A stretch of 64,000 nt of DNA from Antitrichia curtipendula (taxonomy: Eukaryota > Streptophyta > Bryopsida > Hypnales > Leucodontaceae): positions 41,850,001 through 41,914,000 of the forward strand of contig OX579635.1 in assembly GCA_951230915.1 (NCBI GenBank). Reading direction: 5' to 3'. Of the stretch, positions 50,801 to 63,594 are shown piece by piece. The position numbers were made by a program, and so were the translations under genes. Positions within the stretch are counted from its first letter, which is position 1. Each line of letters starts with the position of its first letter. The notes below the pieces were generated by a model. That model made no database searches, was not told the origin of the DNA, and saw only the letters and a program-made list of their open reading frames with translations.

Positions 50801-51845
50801 AGAAAAATGTTTAAAAAATATTTTGCAATTAATATACAAATAGAAATGATCAAATACCAACATATTCTAAACACACAATTCAAACAAATTCACAATGCAT
50901 TTTCAAAAATTTTGATACACCTCCATTGGATTGTATACATCACCGCCAAGACTAATTACTCACTAATCCTTAAGATATTGCAAAAGAAATATTTATCCAA
51001 TAGTTCATATCAAACCTACCAATATCCTAACTTTTAAATACAAACCAAGTCATGACCTTCAATGCACTTGCATTGTTAAACAATATTTCTAGCATGATTT
51101 AAAAAAAATTGTTCAAGGAAAACATGATGCACCAGAGTGACTAGACATACTATTATAAATTACATTTGACAATAACCACCACAATCTTGCACTCAAAACA
51201 CTTGTATACAACAAAATGCCAGGATATGATAATATCTCCAACTTCATTTTTAAAAGCATGCCCTCGAAATTTCACAACCTATTATTTATTTTCTTCCAAC
51301 ATTGTTGCAACAATAATTTTTTCACTCCTAAAAAATTAGTCTCATAATTCACTTGTACAAGATATTGGACCCCATTCTCTTCACAAACTATAGATCCATT
51401 ACTCTAGGGAATACAATTTACAAACTATTTATTAATACATTTCATCACTACTAATAAACTATGGTAGAGAATACCAAATCCTTTATGACAATCAAGAAGG
51501 CTTTAGACAATAATGATGTACAATAAGTCAAATTCAAATCCTCATTTTAGTCTTTTGAAGATGCTAGATCAACACAAAAGGATATCTACATCTCAAATAT
51601 AGACTTCAAAAATGCATTTGGTTCTATTGACCACCTTCGACTATTGGCACTCTTGACAAACTTAGACTACTCACAAGATGCTATTAAATAATGTAGTTGG
51701 CAACATCTATTTCAACTCAAAAATTAGATTCATAAGATAACATTTTGGCCTAACAAAAACTGTATCAATTTTTTGAGGTAATATACAAAGAGATACCTTT
51801 AGTCCATGCTAATTCATTCTTTTTTTAAAACAACTATCATAGCCA
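50801..51845 (+). pseudogene. Relic 2 of the dual-endonuclease retrotransposon ORF2
   Basis: A second degraded copy covering the same part of ORF2. It has the pre-RT region resembling relic 1 (50810-51000), the CTCG(V)-like cysteine region near 51060, NKMPGYDNISNFIFKSMP (about 51210-51260), the QEGF(R) scrap near 51495, DFKNAFGSIDHLRLL (about 51603-51650) and a GDTFSPC scrap near 51790, ending before RT motif C. Stops and frameshifts throughout. Relic 2 resembles relic 1 more than the younger copy in the pre-RT part. Confidence 0.82.
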
Positions 51846-52158
51846 AAGGTCACTTTTGGCAAAAAATATTTACAAAATTTCACTGCCAAGTAATTTTGAA
51901 AAGTAATAAGTCACCTTGCCGAGTTTAAGAAAAATTAATTGTGAAGAAAGTCAAAATGTTGGAAAATATACCAATCCTAATATATGCCAATACAAGTCCT
52001 CTAAACAATAGGAATTTGCAACGATGTATCTACTCCCATTTTGCACCATTAAACTCAACCTTCTTTTAACCTACCACAAAACAATTATCTCCAACTAAAT
52101 TTAAAATAACATCACTAATCACCTTTATCTATAGTCAATTGCCTCCCTTGTTCCTCAG
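51846..52158. other. Intergenic DNA, no gene seen
   Basis: AT-rich with no recognised feature. Confidence 0.5.
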
Positions 52159-52160
52159 TA

Positions 52161-52462
52161 AGGTAGTATGCTCTAAAAGCGCCCATGTTCTAAAAGCGAT
52201 CATGACACAGAGGTACATTTTGCTTTCTTCAATGTTCGAACTATGTACATTTCAGAAGGTGGTCGCTTTTAGAAACCATTGTGTTTGAACTTCAAAAATT
52301 CATAACTAATGCTACAAAGATCTGAAAAATATGAAATGACTTGGGTTAGATGCCAATTCCATTTTTCTTCCTATATAAATTTACTGAAAATTGTTTCAAT
52401 AAGTTTAACTTCCCTGAAAAGGCGATCTGCTCTTAAGTGGTCGCTTTAAGAGCATACTACCT
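52161..52462. mobile_element. 302-bp TA-flanked MITE
   Basis: Terminal inverted repeats of about 20 bp with one mismatch: AGGTAGTATGCTCTAAAAGC on the left and its complement ending ATACTACCT on the right. TA lies at 52159-52160 and at 52463-52464, as for Tc1/mariner-derived elements. Subterminal AAAGCGATC and GGTCGCTTT motifs recur in both orientations. No coding capacity. Confidence 0.85.
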
Positions 52463-52464
52463 TA

Positions 52465-53625
52465 ATTAGCATAAAGTTTCGTTCCTAGTAACTGTTCACT
52501 TGGACTTGGTTCTTACTGACCTTGGTGTGGGATCCAAGGTGAACAAACTCTTCATTTATGCCAACCTTTGCATCAGATTTGGGTTTCTTCTCTCTTTTAA
52601 TCCGTTTGACACATTTAATAATTATAAAATTTGCCGGGCCATTTTGCCGTGTGCATTGAAGATGCCCTCCGCGTTGAATCCTACCTTCTAGGGTTTCTTT
52701 CGAATTCTCCGCAAAATCTTGTGTGAAGTGGTATCCCACTGAACAACCCACGCTCACTCTTTCCAAGATATCGAAGTCTGAGGTCGAGCATGGTGATTCA
52801 TTCACCTTCGCAGCCTGCACATTGATTCATCCTCTTCAAATGCACTTTTACTACGTAATTCCAGTTTGGAGAGCCAAAATTGGTTTAGAATTGGCAAAAT
52901 TTGAAGTTGAATTCGCAATTTTGTATTACTCTGTTTGCCAAGGTCCCGTAGCTGCACAACAGGTACAACGATGGCAAAGTGTTGCTCGCTTCTCAAAGTT
53001 TGAGAGGCAACAAACTGTCTGGCAATGCTGTCGGGGTTCTGCTCTCGCCACTGGTGACGATCTTTCCAGTTCTTTCGCTTCTCACGTGCTTTCTAGGATC
53101 TCGCCCTCTTGCATTACCCTTTCCTACAGTCACATTTCGAAATTCTTCGTCTTGGAAGCTGCTGGCCGTGCAACGCCTTCAATTAGGGTTACACTCTGGA
53201 ATTCTGCTTCGAGTTCTGATGTGTTACGGTTTTAATGGCTTAACTCGTTGGAAATTTTTAACGCTCTTGGCACTGATTGTCGATCGATTGCTGTTTTCGC
53301 AGTGCTTATGATGCAATCGTGGCGGACCGGGATAAACTTTCGTGAAGGCCGACTTATCCATAGCTATTCCCGAAGGCACTAACACCTGTGCTGGTGAGTT
53401 AATCTTCAACAATCATGATCAGTTCCCTCATGAAATTGCTGCTTGCGCAAGACTGGTGGTGCAACGACATCGCATTCGTCTTGACTAGCTCTTTCTCAAT
53501 CTTAACAAAGAATGAGGTGATTCTCAAAGAAAGGGAATTGGACTCATCCAGATTAAGGTGCTGCCGTCAACTGAAAATTCTTTGCTCAATATGCAGCTCC
53601 CTGCTCAGGCGTGGCTTTGGCAGCC
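52465..53625 (+). promoter_or_regulatory. Promoter and leader region of the MnmA gene
   Basis: Balanced composition with a telo-box-like TAGGGTTT at 52689-52696. Several frames are open (for example 52723-53235) but none resembles a protein, so I take this as leader, perhaps with a 5' UTR intron, or promoter. Confidence 0.4.
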
Positions 53626-56600
53626 ATGGCGTGTGCAATCTCTACTTTGGCTATGGCGTCGCTGCCACGTCAACCGCTTCTCCTTTCCATCGCTCCTTCT
53701 TCTTCCTATTCCTCTAGACTTAATTTGCATCACCTCAATCTACCAAAACCTCATGGAGGAATTTCCTTCAACTCTATTCGAGGCGGTGCTTCCGGGTGCT
53801 CTGCGCCGGTGGGAGCTTCTGTCGGTCGTATCGAAGTCTCAGTGGCTCCTGGAGACGCTGAGACCGCAAGCGGTGACTTGAAATTCGAGAGGACACTTGA
53901 GACTCTTGGTCGTAGCCGCACGCTTGATGCTCTTGAGGAGCGTGTCGATGGAAATTTGGGATCTTCATTTGCGGATAATTGGCAGAGCAACGAAAAGATT
54001 TTGGAATGCTGTGAAGTGGGTCAAAGGTTGAACGTGGCAGTGCTGTTGAGTGGAGGCGTGGATAGCAGCGTCGCATTACGCTTGTTGTGTGCTGCAGGCC
54101 ATTCTTGCACTGCTTTTTACCTCAAAATCTGGTTTCAGGTTTGACCTAATTTTCTCTTTGTAGGGTGAAAGCTATCAATGATGTTCTGAAGAAATGTGAG
54201 CTATGTCGTATAGATGACTTATGTTGTGTTTGGATAATTGGAATATAATAGTATTGAAGTTAGCTGCGATGGAAGAGATTATGTCTATGACTTTCTCTCA
54301 AAATGTTTTATCTGGTTTTATTGCAGGAAGATTTTGAGAATTTCTGGTCAGAGTGTCCTTGGGAAGACGATTTGAGGAATGCCCAGGCAGTGTGTGACGA
54401 GGTGAGTATCTTTCATTCTTTCTTCTGCTCTCTTGATCTGCGGGCGTGCCGTTGCTTTAACGTTGGTGATATCTCCGTTTGACGGATTATTATGCTCTTG
54501 AGCTTATTTTCTTGAGTCGAGAGTATGCACAGGGTTTCATCGGACTGCCTCTTGTTATTGCTGAATTACTTGTCACATGGACGATATGAGGATATGTCTG
54601 CTGATGATCTATACGGACCTTGTGATGTTACTAATTCAGGTCGGGGTGGAACTCCGTGTGGTGCATTTCACGGATGAGTACTGGACGCTAGTGGTAAGTT
54701 TTTCATATTTTTTTTCTTGGATAAGCATTTTATAAATCATGAATTAGTGTTGCCATTCATGTCATAGTATGGTTTGATAATTGCAAAGGACGAGGATCTT
54801 CATCTCTCTATCAAGATTCAAAATAATTTGTTACATGAATTATGTTTCTGGACGTGAACGGAGTCTCTGGTCCTCGCAGGTCTCGCATAGTATATCTGAG
54901 ATCCAGGCTGGCCGCACACCAAATCCGGATATCCTGTGCAATACATGCGTTAAATTTGGTTCGTCTCTTGAATCACAAGATTCATAATTGTCATAATTCA
55001 TAATTTTTTTCAGTTGAACACATTGTCCGATGCTCTCTGTACTGCTTAAAATGTAGTCTACTACGTACTCTCAACGAGGCCTTGTATTCCTCGTTCGTCC
55101 TTACTACCTCTTCATGTTGATTATGATGATCAGCACCCTAATGATGTATGTCTGGAATGTTGCAGGGGCCTTTCTGGACTACATTAAGGATGCAGAGTTT
55201 GACCGTGTGGCGTCTGGACATTATGCACGGGTCAGGAAAATTTTAAGCAACGACGATAGCAATGAAGAGAGGACTGAATTGTTGTTGTGTCCAGATGAGG
55301 TATTTCAAATTCTTTTCTTCTAGTACTTCATCTTTTGAATATTTCAATTTTCAGATGTGACCAATGCATTCTAAGTATCTTTGTTTTGTGTGTCGCGTTT
55401 GGGTTCTTTATACTTCTTGTTTGTCTGATGGCATTTGCATGATATGTGAACAGGTGAAAGACCAGACTTATTTTTTATCACATCTGAGCCAGGAGAAGTT
55501 GTCGCGCCTCATTTTTCCTCTTGGTGGCTTTATTAAGGTTAGTAGTTCAGTCGGACGCTCTTTTGCAGCAGCGAGAGAATTGTATCTGTAGCATGTACTA
55601 TACCTAGTAGAAGTCGCATGGCAATGTTTTTTTGAGGTTGTATGTGACTCCGTGGAACCCGTATATTATTTTTTAGGCTCGTGTTAGACAATCTCATGGC
55701 TTCTTTTATGATTTAATGGAGATTGCTTTTGAACATATGGGCCTCAGTTAATCGAACCAACACTGAATAGTTTAGCCAAATTGTGACTGGGCAGACCGAG
55801 GTGCGGCAGCTTGCGGAGGTTATGGGTCTGATCAACAAAAATCGCAAAGATTCTCAAGGCATTTGTTTTCTTGGCAAGGTACGTCAATTCACCTTTGTTG
55901 TAAAATTGGTAAGCTTGAGAGGAAATATTGACAATTGTAACCTGCGAATGTTTTCAATCGGAAGATACTTTGGAACTGTGCCCTCAGGTATGTTTTACTC
56001 TGCAACAGGTCAAGTTTAGTGATTTCATTGCGAGACACCTTGGTGAGAGGGAAGGTCGCCTATTGGAGGCTGAGACGGGCGAGCTTCTTGGCCTTCACAA
56101 AGGGTTCTGGTTTTACACAATGGGTCAACGTCAAGGCCTCGGCTTGTCGAACGGACCCTGGTTTGTTGTGGCGAAAGACATTGTGAACAATGTGATTTTC
56201 ATTTCTCGGCAGTACTTCTCAGAAGACAAACGCAGACGAGATTTCCGTGTGGGTTCATTCAACTGGTTTTCAGGATCTCCTCCCGTAGACACTTCGAGCT
56301 TGCAATGCAAGGTTCGCCACGGTCCAAGGTTATACGATTGTAGAATGGAGTTACAGACAGATTTGGACACGGACAGTGAACCAAGTACCTCAGCAGTGGT
56401 GAACTTGAATGAAGATGATCAAGGGTTAGCACCAGGACAGTACACTGCATTTTATCAGAATAGTATTTGTTTAGGATCTGCTGTCATTACGGAGACATTA
56501 GGTGGGGGAGAGAACTCGAACGTATCAGCCAGAGCTTTAGAAATTGCGCATCAACCTTTTGACGTTGTGATGTATAAAAATTCTAGACCGAAAATAAGCA

Positions 56601-56680
56601 GCTCTCTCAGGGTGAGCAACTCAAGTAAAGCGAAGATTCCCAGTGTTGAACTGAAATCGACGGCAGGAGCAGTGAGTTGA
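53626..56680 (+). CDS. mnmA: tRNA-specific 2-thiouridylase MnmA, organellar
   Basis: Transfers sulfur to U34 of Lys, Glu and Gln tRNAs, using ATP to adenylate the uridine. Eight exons in phase: 53626-54138, 54327-54401, 54640-54693, 54880-54958, 55166-55299, 55454-55537, 55795-55878, 56009-56680, giving 564 residues. The PP-loop SGGVDSS is at 142-148. The two sulfur-relay cysteines are Cys234 in PNPDILCN and Cys337 in DSQGICFLG. KFGAFLDY is assembled correctly across the exon 4/5 junction, and GLHKGFWFYTMGQRQGLGL marks the tRNA-binding part of exon 8. Bacterial MnmA is about 370 residues; the excess here is a ~130-residue N-terminal extension (S/L/P/R-rich start, fits organelle import) and a ~60-residue S/N-rich tail. 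ATG 53626 is the first in frame after a TGA at 53572. Plastid or mitochondrial location is not resolved. Confidence 0.95.
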
Positions 56681-58227
56681 TTGTAAGGACGTAATTGGAG
56701 CAGCTGGTGATAACTTGCCTGTCCTGGAGACTGGGTTGTCAATATCTCAATTCTGTTCTTATCAAGACCAGAAGTTTTTGCGAGTCCAGAAGAGGAGCCT
56801 CAGGTTTCTGAGTTTCTGAGTCATGGTTGTCTAGATTGGAGACAGATTTTTCCCAGTCTGTTTGAGGTGGGTATCAGGATTCACTCTTACTGCATATTGC
56901 GGTTATCCAAATATGTTATGGTAGAACCACCCATTGTCGACCAGGGACCCATCCCCAACCTGTACCCCAACCTGTAGAGTGTATATTTCCAACCAAGGTT
57001 GCAATAAATTTTCAACCAAAGCTTTGAATGTATTTTTCCTCCTTTTCAAAGTTAAGACTAATTGAGTCATGACACGTGTCCCAAAGCAGTGAGCAGAAAA
57101 TAGTTCTTGAATGATGGGCATTGGAAGACTCTACATGTCAGCTATGGGTTTGGACCAGTTGCTGGCTTCTGAAATTTATAGTAATTTCAATTTTAAGGCA
57201 TAAAATTACAGGAAAAATTGCAATCCCCTTGATTTCTATCTTCCTACATGGCAGAAAATTTACATGCCTTATACTGCTCCAAAACATGCACAAATCGCTT
57301 AAGTGTTCAACAATGGGTGTTTCTACTATAATGGAATTTTTAATACCAGATGGCATCGATAAAAGTCACTTATTGAACTTCAGTTGTCATCAATTGAGTG
57401 CGGTATTTGTCTAAAGGTCTTGCATTTTGATTTTAGTGGTCCTACTTTAACCCCCCAGCGCTGAATTATCCATTGGGTTGATGACGGATGTTGTGATAAA
57501 AGTGCACTTCATCCACTTATGCATTCCTTGTTTTATAACAATGGAAAGAAGATAGGATGCTGTACATGAATCAAATGATCTAGATATTTTGGAGGGGTTT
57601 GAATTATATATTATAAATTTTCAATAATAATACTACAGTTAGCTCCATAAATTGGGGGTCAATGACAAGATTGAGACGAGTCTGCCCTGGCCCTGAAGCT
57701 CCACAACACGATAAACCACCCCATTGGCTTCCCCTTCACCCCATTGGTCTCACAATTCTACGGTACCCAAGCGAATACGTACACCGCAAGCCAATGGCGG
57801 GTGGCGGCTGGCTTCCCGGACTACGTCTACAGTGTCCCCTACGCTATCCGCGTTCTCCGATTGGCTGCTCTCCACGTGGTCCTCCTCTGTGACTCCTCCA
57901 CGTGTCCGGCACCTCTGGCCCCATCCACTTGTGCCCACGGCCGTAAACGGCCATCCCACTGCGACCACAAAGTCGTCAGCGCCCACGCCGCTGATGAGTT
58001 TCAACACCGTCCCCAAATTGTGCTACGTGTGTGCACCCCGAAATCCGAGAAAAATAACATTGAATTGAACCAAGTCTCAGATAGCGGAAGTTGGTGCGCA
58101 TTGACAGTGAATTTGGGGAGACATTCGGAGGTGCACATTTGTGTTTTGTTGGAACAGGGGACCTGTAAGGTAATTTGACTGAGATTGGTCTTGTGTTTGT
58201 GTCCCGATTGTTGCAGTTTTGGAGTTG
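56681..58227. other. Intergenic DNA and promoter of the SDR-fusion gene
   Basis: 56681-57000 is probably MnmA 3' UTR. 57000-57660 is AT-richer and empty. 57660-58227 is GC-richer and precedes the SDR-fusion gene. CCAAT boxes lie at about 57721, 57741 and 57861 (inverted ATTGG) and 57793 (direct). Open frames here lack any family resemblance. Confidence 0.45.
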
Positions 58228-61200
58228 ATGGCGATGGCGATGTCTTGCGCGCATTTGAATGTGCTTGTTCCGAGTGTGATTACCACTGAAGCCAAGAGCT
58301 GCAGTCGCTGCTCCAATGCGGCGTCGCCTTCGCTTTCTTTCCGTCTGCTCCGGAAGAGCTATGGCGGTCGAAGCCGAAGCGTGCACAGGTCTCTTGTTTG
58401 CCAAGCAAGTGGATCGCGAAAAGATAAGGATAAGCGTCGTGGAGGTAAGCTCATGTTCTGTTTTGACGATGAATGCTTCCTAATTTTTTTTAAGGAGAGG
58501 TAAAGTGTTTTAACGATGAATGCTTCCAGTGGTGGAATGGGAGGATCAACAGCAGGGGGCAACGATGGGTGCTTTAAAACCCATTTTCGCTCCATTTTTT
58601 AATTAGAGATAAATGAGTCTTTGTCGATGGAGGCGTGAAGATGAACCTCCAATCGTAATGTCGAGCATGACGATGAGTACTCAATGTTGAAAACCCCTAG
58701 CCACCTGAAGCAGTGAGTGACAATTAGTGATGTTCCAAACGTCGTTGAAGAATGTGATTGTCGCTCCACACGACAAGCTCCTCACAAAGACGTGAATTTC
58801 CAACGACGGAAGTGGCTACTCAGAAACCCACCAATGTGTGTGAGCAAACCCCCAAATATTGACGAATTTAGGGCTTGCAATTGCAGAGACCAAGCGGGAA
58901 GACGAGAAACTCGACGAGAAGCTGAACACGATCAACGACGACACAGAGTACGAGGGTGAGGAAGACGATGACGACGATGACGACGAGGTTCGCATCCCAC
59001 TCCCAGACGACGAAGCGGCCGCTCTCAGCCCCGATGTCGCTCGCACTTCCTACGTCGGCGACAAATACGAAAACACCAGCTTGGGCGACCGCACCGCGGC
59101 GACAGCCTCCGCCGCAGCAGACGCATCCGGTGTCTCCCGCTCTGACCCAAACGTTCGACAGGCGCAATCATCGGGGAAGCGCGTCGGGGACGAGTTCGAG
59201 GACATTCGCGAGGAAGGGGAAGAGTCGGCAAAGGTAGTCGGAGATGAAGCGCGCGACACCGCGGACGCGAGTGGAAAGAGGGTACAGAAAGCGGGGCGGC
59301 GCGTCGGGCAGAACTTGGAGGAGGTTCGGAAGGCGGGCGAGTCGGCTTTGGGAGGAAGCGCGGACGTCGTGGAAGAACAAGCTGGAAGAGCGGCGGATAA
59401 CATCCAAGAAGGCTTAGAGGAAGCTGGCGACGCTGCACGCGACGTGCTGGGGATCGGGGGGGAGAATGCCGAGGCCGCAGGTAAGCGGTTGCGAGAGACG
59501 GGGAGAAACACTGCCGACGACCTTGAGTCGGTCGGAAAGGAAGGGCAGAAAGTTGCTTCTCGGGCTGGCAAAGCGCTCACCAAGCAGGTTCGCAGCCTTC
59601 ACCAATTTTTTGGGTTGCTGTTTCCATCAGACAATTGCATTCTCTCTCACGAATTCTCCACTTGTCACGCGAAACGCATCTTATGGCATTATCTGCGAAA
59701 TAAATTCTTTCAACCTCCTCATAGCAACCCTAATGCTACATTAGCCAGTCATGAATTCCCTACTCCCCATTTCACTCTTGTCGCTTCACCAATCCAATTC
59801 CCGGAGAAATTCATTTAGCCAGATCCGCCACTTGTCACCCGAATTCTCCCACAACCGCAACAAATTTACCTAACCTCAAAACCTCACCCCTAATCGCACC
59901 CAATTCACGTTCAAATCATTATCATCCCCTCCACCCAACCTCATCCCACCCCCTTCCACAACCTAAAAAGCGCATCCTTCAAGACGAGATCTATTGAAAT
60001 GTATTCTCACATACTCGTCGGGGTGCAGGCAAGAGAAACCTCCAAGGAACTGGGTTCCGGAGTGCAAGAAGCCGAGCAAGGAGCCGAGCGCGCGGTGCGC
60101 ACCACCTTTCGTCGAGCACAGGAGTCCGCCGAGCGCGTGCAAGAGCCGATCGAGAAGGCCGTGAACGCTTCCATAGACGCTGCGGCAGCAATTGGCGACG
60201 AAGTGCTGAAGCTGGGCGATTCGATTGTTGAAGCCGTGGCGGACGCCACGGGTGTGTCGGTACCTCGGCGTCGTGGGGGGCGACGGTTCAGGACGAGGGC
60301 GAGGCAGGGCGACAGCGACGGCGACGGGAATGACGGTGACGAAGGGGAGGAGTTGGTGGGGGGGAAGTACAAGCCTGCGGGGAAGAGTGTGACGAGGAAG
60401 TACCAGGCGGGGAGGGAAGAAGACGAAGGTGAAACGCAGGAGCCGGACGAGAAGTTTTCGGAGCTCACTGTGCTGGTGGCTGGGGCTGCTGGGGCCACTG
60501 GCAGGTGAGTTTTGTTCTTTGGAATTTTTCTCTGCAAAGAAATGGGATTGTTGATGCAACCCAGTCGAAAAATTCTAACCAGCCATAGCCATAAAGATAA
60601 TAACCGGTAGAGGCGCTCAAGAAGAAAACTTCGCAAACATTGTTTCCATGCAATTTGTGGAATGGTTTTAGTGGAAGCATGGCCTGTGTAAGACGAAGTA
60701 AATGACCTTGAGAGAAGACCTACACTAGTAGAATAGCTCCTTGAATAGCCTAAGCTTTAAGATTCACAAGTGATCTAAATTAATGTGGGTTCAAAGCCCC
60801 ACATTGTAAATGTTGAGTTTGTTGAGGGTAGGATAAGTAGTTATGTTTCAAGGACGTGAGTAGCAAAGGCCACCATGAATAAAGAAGCCAAGTGTGTGTG
60901 CTTTGTGGACATGAAATTAGACTGTTTACTCTTTTGGTATGTTGCTCGGGCTGTCACTCAATACTTTTCCAACTTTTTTCCAGGTTGATAGTTCAAAACC
61001 TTGTGGGGAAAGGCGTCACTGTTCGTGCATTGGTGCGGAATGTGTACAGAGCAAGAAACTTAAAACAATTGGAAGGAGCTGAGGTGAGAATTATGGCTGC
61101 TCTCTATTTCTTGAGGTGCTACTTTTCAGTTTTTGTGTCAAATCTGGTAGCCCTCTGTTTTAATTCAGTCGTCACCTGCAAATGTGTATGGCGTGGGAGA

Positions 61201-63594
61201 AATTTAGTTTGATACTCCTAATGTTTTAGAGAATAGGTGCAACTTTAAAGTCAGTTATGTTGAGCCACAGTTGATTTCTAAGGGAATTGATCACCTTCAT
61301 TGTGTATTCTGCAGTTAATTGAAGGAGATCTCTACAACTACGAGTCAGTGAAGGAAGCAATATCTGGGAGGTACGTGACATGATTTGAGGACCGCAATCA
61401 AATTGTTTCAGTTGTCTTTGAATGTCGACTAGCGATCAATTGCAAGTGACTGCACCCCAAAAGCAAAATGCATAATTTTCGTATGTTCGTTTCGATTGCA
61501 TGTTTAGTATAATCCTCCGGGATAAACATTTGCAAAGCCTTATTCAACAATCCTAGAACGCCGTGATTCTGATAATCGTCTTTGAAAATTCTACTTGCAT
61601 AAAAACCTCATTGTTTGGGATAATGGGATCCGAATTTGCTGCTATTATTGCTTTTGAGGATGATTGAACATGACATGGTTTGTTTTTTTGTGCAGCAATG
61701 TGGTTATCTCCGCTGTGGGAACCCGGGGATTTGACCTTCTGCAAGCATACAGAGTAAGCCGTTTCATCAACTTTGTTGCCCTTTTCAATCTCATGCTTAC
61801 TTGTTGCAGCTGTGTATGTGACTGATTCATGACATCCATGCGGCGAATGTTGCAGACTGAATACGAGGGAGTGCTGAATCTCATTTCTGCTGCAAAGAAT
61901 CAAGGAGATGTGAAGAAGGTGACACACTAATCAGTCACCTTTTGTCGCTGAGAATCTTGTTTTTGCCATTTCCAAGATTCTCCATTTACAAACAATTTCT
62001 CTATCAAACGATTTTCCGTAACATTCTAGAACAATCATGCGGACAGCTATTTCACTGCGTTGTGGTTGGGTGTAACTACTCTTGTAATAGCTTTCCAAAT
62101 TTTTCATTCTTGAATTTAAGATGTGAGAGAATCTATGCCAACGTCAGAAGATGTCAAATAGAATTAAAAAGTTGATACCCTGATTCGTCCTTGAATTAAC
62201 AGTTGGCTTTTAAGGGTGTTTGCATAGTCCTTTCCAAGCATGTTCTGTTCCTTTTGCGTGTCATATGTTCGTGGCTTCTTAGAATTTTCTAACACTCTTG
62301 TTATTTGTTCTCTGCAGTTTGTTCTTATAACGACGATTGGCGTCAATTTTCTTCAAGTTATTCCACTTCTGTACTGGTGAGTGCACAAATTTCTTACAAG
62401 ACGTGGCATCTGCACTTCTGTTACCAAGTTGCTCAGAGAAAAAAATGTCCAGGAAAGCTAATAGAGCTCGACTTTACCCTTAAGAAAAAGGTATTAGCAT
62501 GGTTCGGGTTTCGGGTTTTTTAGTTCTGGCGTCAATGCGGCTTGTAGAGAATAAATTGATATGAATGCTGTGTTTCACTAGATTTGTGTGAATCACGGTG
62601 AACTAAGATTTGTCAAAGTTTCACCCATGTACTCATTCTATGTGGATTCTCAGGAAACGACAAGCGGAACTCTTCTTGCAACGTGCAGGCCTGGACTACA
62701 CTATAGTTCGGCCGGCTGGATTGACTGGCGCTAGAGGGGTATGTAAAATTTGACACCCTCATAACACGACTAATCCATTGAATATTTTTTGCAACAATTT
62801 AATGGAAAAGTCTTGGCTAATTTCACTGAAGGAATTTTGGAGGGGCAATTTAGCCAATTCTCTACCCAAAAAATGTCAAAAAGTAGTCTATTTTTTCCAG
62901 ATTTAATATGCTTCTCCGAAACTATCAATGAATCTAGAGTACTATATTAGAAATTGTAGAATTTTTGTTAAATTTAGGAAAATTCTAAATAATTTCTGAA
63001 ATAATCCTTATAATTATGGAATGGTCCACTTATTACTGTCTAAATCAACATGAAGTCTTCTGGATAATGAACAGCGTGCTTCGGGGTGATGATTCGTCTG
63101 GACAGGACAACTTCTATTAGTAATGCTTGGATCTTCAGAAGGGAACCTTTGTGTATGACCAATTTGATGAAATTAAGGTTAAAAAATACATTTTGATCAA
63201 AGATTTAAGAAAAAATGTGCAGAAATTCGAAATTGGGTTTAGGCGTTTTAAAGTGAAACCAAAGATTGGAACGTTGGCTGATTGCAGGGTGACCGCGTTG
63301 AGTTGAGGCCTGCCGACAGTCTATTCTTCGGTTCTGTTAGTCGTAAGAAGGTAAGGACAAATGTAATATTATAGTGACAAAAGTATGGTTTTTATGTTAT
63401 TATTCTTGGCATTGGGAAATTTGCAATCTTCTTCTATGGTATACAAAGTCACAACTTTTTTGGAGCCTTTTTGTATATGTGGGGAAAGTCTGACCAATTT
63501 GACCTATGATTTGTGGTTTTGCAGGTAGCGGAAGTTTGCGTTACAGCCCTTGTTACGCCATCTGCATCAGATAAAACTGTGGAGGTAACCCAAA
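58228..63594 (+). CDS. Organelle-targeted LEA-like helical domain fused to atypical SDR
   Basis: Eleven exons were placed: 58228-58444, 58887-59587, 60029-60504, 60984-61083, 61315-61370, 61696-61753, 61856-61918, 62318-62376, 62654-62738, 63288-63350, 63535-63594. All are in phase and give at least 646 residues. Residues 1-72 form a Ser/Arg-rich probable plastid transit peptide. An acidic block (EGEEDDDDDDDE) follows, then about 270 residues of A/E/K/G-rich amphipathic helix with LEA-like repeats, then a basic/acidic linker. The SDR part begins near 449: GAAGATG (458-464) binds NAD(P), and it continues through ISAVGTRG, WKRQAELFLQ, YTIVRPAGLTG and VAEVCVTALV, as in Tic62/NmrA-like atypical SDRs. 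The catalytic Tyr-x3-Lys is not evident, so it may bind the nucleotide or a partner rather than act as an oxidoreductase. The last exon is unresolved: acceptors before 63657 and 63885 both give short open tails. Confidence 0.85.

Noticed and set aside
52723..53235. 170-codon frame upstream of MnmA
   Set aside because: No domain, no conservation that I can recognise, and the region looks like leader or promoter.
57744..58178. 144-codon frame before the SDR-fusion gene
   Set aside because: Overlaps other open frames in GC-rich promoter-like DNA and has no recognisable domain.
58868..59583. Several long minus-strand frames
   Set aside because: Antisense shadows of the low-complexity LEA-like domain.
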